Assembly: GCA_015680685.1 (NCBI GenBank)
Contig: MNCI01023335.1
Span: forward strand, 68,720-90,670
DNA length: 21,951 nucleotides
Source of the DNA: Gnetum montanum
Lineage: Eukaryota; Streptophyta; Gnetopsida; Gnetales; Gnetaceae
Reading direction: 5' to 3'
A model generated the notes under the pieces. It was not told the DNA's origin and ran no database searches. It saw only the letters and a list, made by a program, of their open reading frames with translations. Numbering within the stretch: the stretch's first letter is position 1; the number at the start of each line of letters is the position of its first letter. The translations under genes were made by a program, and so were the position numbers. This document shows, piece by piece, positions 17,640 to 21,951 of this stretch.

Positions 17640-19340
17640 TTGGGTACTGACACTAGATCCATGTTGGACCTACATTGGCTAGCATGGATGGGGTAAGGCC
17701 CAATGTGGATAGTGTGAAAATATGATTTTCTAGGTTGAATATGGTCAAGTTTTGGATCTGTATGGCTTGTATAGTTAGCACAGTGCATCAAGGATGAAGA
17801 GTATGATCATACCCCTTAGATTACACTAGCTAATGTAGTCATAGCATGGATGAGTGGGTATGATGATTTTTTTGCCATTTATTGACTTGATTTTTAGGGT
17901 TTGAGAGTCTTTAGAGGCTTTGACAAGATTTTAGGATTGAAACTAATCATTTTGAAGTTAAAATCTGCAACCAAAAGTGGATTTTGGGACCTTACTTCCC
18001 AGAGACATGCTAGCCAGTGTGGTTGGGGGTGGCCTTAGCATGGATAAGCAAAAATTAAAATTTATATGATCAAAACAAGGCAAAATCATAACTATTTGTA
18101 AGGTTTTAAGGTTCCAAGATTTCAGAGTCTAGTTCTAGGCTATTTAGGATGTCTGTGTGTAAGTAAAACTGGTCTAAAACCCCATCCATGTTGGAGCCAT
18201 GTTGGCCACCATGGCTCTAGCTCCCCCTTTATCATGGATGAGAAAAATACTATGTTTTTGTGGTTAAAAATAGTCTAACTTGCAATTGATTACAAGGTCT
18301 TGAGGTCCTAGGCTTCTTGAGTCAAGGTTTAGGCTGTTTGGTATGCCATGGGATTAGTAGAATTAGTCTGAAACCCTAACCACACTAGAGCCACACTAGC
18401 CAGCATGGCTTTAACCCTCCTCAACATGGTTACATTTGGATTTTGGCTTTTGGTAGGTTCTAGTGTGGAATTGAGCAAGTTATTGAGTTCTTAGAGTTGT
18501 TGGTGTCTAAGGTCAGGGTTCTTGACTTAGTATTGTTAATTTGGAAGGATTTTTAATGGTTTGTATGATCATCCCCCTATGGGCTATTCTGGCTAGCATA
18601 GCCCTAGCATGGATGGAGATGGAATTATAGATTCTTATCATTTTTGACTCAACTTTTGGGGTTTGGTAGTCTTTAGAGGCTTCAATAGGGTTTTAGGGTT
18701 AAAGGGATGAGTTTTAAGGTTAATTTGGTATGTTTATGGTTTTTTATGGATTATCCTCAGAGTACCCACATTGGACCCACACTAGCCAGCATGGGTAAGG
18801 GCTTCCTAATCATAGATAGATGGTTTATGGTGAAATTTGACTAATTTTTTGGTTGTTTTTTGGTTTAGGGTTTAGGGTTTAGGGTTTAGTATTTTTAGTA
18901 TTTTATGGACATACCCCACCCAACGATGTTGGGACCACATTGGCTAGCATGGTTGGGATGCCTCCCAATGTGGATCCATTGAAATCCATGATTTTTGCCA
19001 CTTTTTATTGGGTTTGACCAAGTTCTAGAGTTTTTGGAGGCTTCTATTGGGATTTTCAGCTTCATATGACCATTTTGAAGTCAAGTTGAGGTTCAATTAG
19101 TGTTTAGGAGTGCCATCACCCCTGGAGAAATGCTAGCTAGCATGGGCGTATTTATGGCTAGCTTTGTTACCCAAAATAGTATGTTTCATTGTGGGTTTCT
19201 TACTCCTTTGGGGCTTTTTATTTGCCAATGTTGACATTTGGTTTCCAATATTGATATGGGATTTTTAGGTTTTCATGTATTGTAAATGGGATGCCTTGAC
19301 CCATGCTGGATCGATGCTAGTTAGCATGAGTGAGGTGGGT
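17640..19340 (+). repeat. Degenerate tandem array of about ten ~193-bp units
   Basis: A core of the type CTAGCYAGCATGG, usually preceded by CATGTTGGACCCACA-like sequence, begins at 17675, 17826, 18010, 18202, 18396, 18589, 18782, 18940, 19133 and 19317. The intervals are 151, 184, 192, 194, 193, 193, 158, 193 and 184, so the period is close to 193 with two shortened units. A second landmark, TTAGAGGCTT or TTGGAGGCTT, falls in register at 17911, 18673 and about 19034. Units are strongly diverged from each other (only the core is easily seen), so the array is old or evolving without homogenisation. No open frame runs through it. The G+T richness of the plus strand is consistent along the array. 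Confidence 0.85.
18864..18889 (+). repeat. Short interstitial telomere-like repeat (TTTAGGG)3 plus TTTAG
   Basis: Three perfect plant telomere heptamers and a partial fourth lie inside the shortened unit between the cores at 18782 and 18940. Neighbouring units have GGGTTTTAGGGTT in similar places, so the run probably grew locally instead of being captured telomere. Confidence 0.8.
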
Positions 19341-19934
19341 TTCAACTTTTAGAATTTATTCCAAGGCTTCATGGGAGTTTTACTCCAGTGCAAATGAGAT
19401 TTGAATTATGAAGCTTATTGCATTGAGATATTTGTGCTTTGTTTGGGAGGCACCTAGTGGGGTCCACAAAAAATTAAAAGATGCTTTTGTTGTGTACTCC
19501 CCACCATCCCAACATAGCTAGGACTTTCTGTCTTTGCACTATTAGTTCACTATGAGTTAAGTGAGTGAATTGGGTATGGGGTTTTTCAAAGGAGGCACAT
19601 AAGTGTAGGATTGATTTTTACATGTTAGTTTTATCGAAATCATTTGCAAAACCAATTCCATCATTGGTAGTGAATAGTTTTATAGCTCTCCTAAAATTTT
19701 GGTTTAGGCCTCATCAATTCTCAACATTGGTTGATCATTCCCCATCAAGGAGTAGTGTTGGTGCTAAGGGTTTGAGGAATTTGAAGGTTTTCTACACCAC
19801 TACTTCAAAATGCTAAAGAGGAAGGTGGCCATGAGCAAGAATCTTATCTTGGAGAATGCTGATGCTATAGCCAAAGGGCTTTCATACCTGTCACAACCTA
19901 TGCTAGGGGAAGGATCTTCCTCCATGAGCACCAG
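19341..19934 (+). other. Spacer with two short open frames, possible exon remnant
   Basis: An 83-codon frame (19565-19816) and, in another frame, a 51-codon one starting at Met 19810 that reads through Ser-Lys-Asn-Leu-Ile-Leu-Glu-Asn-Ala-Asp to a TGA at 19963. Neither is a family I know. CAG/GTACAC at 19932-19940 would serve as a splice donor before the T-rich stretch. A degenerate eleventh core of the 193-bp array may lie near 19518. Confidence 0.3.
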
Positions 19935-21490
19935 GTACACAATTCTTGGCCATTTTTTTTCATGAATTTTTTCATTTTTCTTGCTTTGAATCTAGGCATT
20001 TTGGCTTGTGTATGGCATGAAATTCATTTTTGTTAAAATCATATGCTAGATTTAGACTATGATTTCATGGCTGTAGTGGTACTTTGGTTTTAATATTGGT
20101 TTATGTTAGGTTATAAATTTTATTTGGCCCTCTTTTGTGTGATTTTTGTTGTTTCCTATGAAAAATTAGAACCTCATTTTTTCATTTTTTTCATAAGAAA
20201 ACAACTAGAAATTTATAGTTTTTATGGTCATAAGGTTGTTGTATGTTGTTTAATTATTGAAATGGTGGTTGAACTAATAGACTCTAACTTATGGTGAATT
20301 TTTTGCAATTTTTTTCATAAGTAAGCTCATAGGGATTTTTCAATTGTTTTGTTGTTTTTTTATGCCACCTTTCGAATTTTTTTAATATGAAAATGGTTGA
20401 TAATTTTTGAGTTTTTAGGTTGTGGGTTTTTTGTTTAGTTTTAATTGATTAAAATGTATATGGAATCACTAAATTTTGGTCCATGGTTAATTTTTTGTGA
20501 ATTTTTTCATGGACCAGTGCACAATGAAATTTTTGATTTTTTATGGTTTTACCGTTGTGAAAATGGGTAACGTTTACACTTAGGAGAATTTTTCTAGCCA
20601 ATGTCCCAGGTTCCTAGGGATTATCAATGGTGTTAAGGATAGTTTAGTGCTAATATCAACAACTTTGAAATTTTTTTCATATTTTTTATCAGTGAGTTAC
20701 TATAGCCATTTTCTACAGTTTTGGGTTTTTGTGAAAATTTTACCAAATTTTGTCAAGGTTTTAGGTTGTAGTTTAAATTTTTTCTAAGCTTTGAAATATA
20801 GTGTGGATGTTAAATTTTATTTAATTTTATGCATACATAGTCTCTATACTTTAGAAATATTTTTTTTTATTTTTAATTTATCATTTTTTGTTTAAGTGTA
20901 AATTGCCTCACACAATTGTAGTTTTGGTTCTAAAAACTGCAAACCTCCTTGGCTATATATGTAGTGTTGATATGGTTTTTTGAATTTTTGTGGTTGTGTT
21001 CAAAGGTTCCAAAGGTTATTTACATGTTGTATTTTAGTTTTCAAGAGTCACTTGAATTTTTTATAAAAAATGTTTTGACTAGCCCCCCTAGAGTTTTTAG
21101 TATAACTAGTTTTATTATTAACTAGGACTTTTAGTAAAAATTTTGTAGAATTTAAGTTGGGATTTTATGATTGTTGTTTGGGAACAAGCTAGTTTTCATT
21201 TATTTAATGTTTCTACATAAATTTTAAAATTTTTTTATGCATATTTCACCATGAAACTGCTATCGGTTGTTGGTGGGCCACTTGGTTCTATTTGGTTGTT
21301 ATATGCAAGTTGTTCATATTTTTGGTTGTCATCTTCTTTTGGTCCTAAGCGTTGAAAATTGTGAATTTGGTTGTTTGGCTTAAATGAAAATGTTGACAAT
21401 GAGATCATATTAATTTTGATTTTTTAGTATTTATTCATTTTTGGTTATGGGTATTCATGGTTCTAATGGCTATTGTTGTTGTGTCATGCA
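19935..21490 (+). other. Very T-rich stretch, possible intron or second degenerate repeat field
   Basis: T makes up about half of the bases on the plus strand in places (31 of 60 at 20341-20400). Segments of the type ATGGTKAATTTTTT...TTTTTTCAT recur at about 20291 and 20481 (about 190 apart), with similar TTTTTTTCAT words near 19957, 20186 and 20675. It could be an intron (GT at 19935, AG at 21491-21492) or a scrambled repeat. No coding capacity beyond a chance 64-codon frame (20103-20297). Confidence 0.4.
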
Positions 21491-21492
21491 AG

Positions 21493-21794
21493 GCTTTTCT
21501 GAAACAATCCTAGTGGTGATCAAGCTAGTGGGGCTCCTATGTGGCATCCACAAACTAGGGTCCAACACTTGACCTATGGACATGATGTTGGAGTGTGGCT
21601 CCTTATGGTTTAGGCTAGGGGTGAAGGAGTTATTAGCCCACTTTCTTCAAAATTTCAATGTGATGGTTTGGTCACACTTAGCTTCTGAAACAACGATAGT
21701 CATTATGGAAACCTTATTGTCCCACTCTATGCACATGATCGTTGAAACACCACCAAAAATGCATGTTCTAACCTTTGTATCCCTTACCCCATGA
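21493..21794 (+). pseudogene. Broken fragment with weak resemblance to FCP1-type HAD phosphatase
   Basis: In one frame, about 21495-21794, the translation has a hydrophobic strand ending Val-Gly-Leu-Leu-Cys-Gly, then after an in-frame TGA (21570-21572) a segment Arg-Leu-Gly-Val-Lys-Glu-Leu-Leu, followed by Asn-Phe-Asn-Val-Met-Val-Trp-Ser. FCP1/SCP-type phosphatases have a first strand carrying the Asp-x-Asp nucleophile, followed by Arg-Pro-Gly-(Val/Leu)-x-Glu-(Phe/Leu)-Leu and a strand ending in (Val/Ile)-Trp-(Ser/Thr). The spacing and order fit, but the catalytic Asp pair is absent (Ile-Lys-Leu-Val instead) and the downstream motifs are not seen. It would be a non-functional remnant or a chance match. 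The reading frame does not join in phase with the possible exon ending at 19934. Confidence 0.25.
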
Positions 21795-21951
21795 AACATA
21801 AGGCTGAACTTCATTGTAAAATGCGAAGAGTGCAATCCAAGAGATGCAATTGCACATACTTTAGCCTTTGGAGCTGAAAAATGCCTCATAAGTGGTCAAA
21901 GCATCAATCCTTAAGTGAAAAAAATCCATATCATGCCTATATTTTGGCTTT
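21795..21951. other. End of window, nothing recognised
   Basis: The frame of the preceding fragment reopens after the TGA at 21792-21794 and reads to about 21912, with Cys-Glu-Glu-Cys and Ala-His-Thr-Leu-Ala words. No family was recognised. Confidence 0.3.

Noticed and set aside
17640-19340. CRISPR-like array
   Set aside because: The spacing is about 193 bases, the cores are only about 13 bases and degenerate, and the context is plant nuclear repeats.
21647-21889. Minus-strand ORF of 80 codons at the right end
   Set aside because: It overlaps the plus-strand fragment that has the better, though weak, motif resemblance; no motif seen on the minus strand.
1-21951. tRNA or rRNA genes
   Set aside because: No tRNA A/B-box pair with a cloverleaf-compatible sequence and no rRNA-like segment was noticed by eye; the only tRNA-related sequences are the two primer-binding-like sites.

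Overview
The window looks like intergenic or heterochromatic nuclear DNA from a seed plant with a large, repeat-rich genome. A gymnosperm is a guess from the age and decay of the repeats; the sequence does not settle the taxon. No intact host gene, rRNA, tRNA or CRISPR array was found. What can be recognised is decayed LTR-retrotransposon DNA, a degenerate satellite-like array and long AT-rich spacers. Composition is AT-rich with few CpGs, except for a GC-rich island at about 2105-2790.

Left part (1-3384). On the minus strand there is the 5' end of an LTR retrotransposon that runs off the left edge: an LTR (about 1337 down to 401) with a TATA box, a primer-binding site that looks tRNA-Asn-like (395-377), and an open frame from 360 to base 1 that could be the start of gag. 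A single N at 1090 is flanked by a perfect 73-bp duplication, which looks like an unmerged contig join. From 1338 to 3384 I recognise no gene; this stretch holds the GC-rich island, which contains an internal direct repeat.

Central part (3385-13800). This is one long plus-strand relic of a Ty3/gypsy element of the Athila/Tat type: the C-terminal part of gag with a zinc knuckle, then protease, reverse transcriptase, RNase H and integrase (3385-7790). Almost all of it is in one frame, broken by many stops and one locally shifted segment. A polypurine tract, a 2.2-kb non-coding spacer and an approximately 2.9-kb env-position ORF relic (10048-12960) follow. That relic has a plant-transposon-protein-like domain and a long coiled coil. 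A second copy of the same polypurine core (13109-13119) precedes a probable 3' LTR, with four copies of a GAGGCCYYRTYGATG-type motif just upstream of a TATA box. The 3' LTR contains a second N (13500), again flanked by a duplication. No matching 5' LTR or N-terminal gag is visible.

Right part (13800-21951). At 14105-14860 there is a second, more diverged copy of the env-region coiled coil in the same orientation. Spacer DNA follows, including a 15-bp perfect hairpin and a CAAATGATGG-rich tract. A tRNA-iMet-like primer site at 17554 lies just before ten degenerate units of an approximately 193-bp tandem repeat (about 17640-19340), one of which contains a short telomere-like (TTTAGGG)3 run. The end is a very T-rich stretch (19935-21490), possibly an intron or a second degenerate repeat field, followed by a broken fragment with a weak resemblance to FCP1-type HAD phosphatases.

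The stop spectrum of the env-region relic (many TAG, few TAA, CAG depleted relative to CAA) suggests decay largely by C-to-T change at CHG sites, as expected for long-silenced methylated plant transposons.
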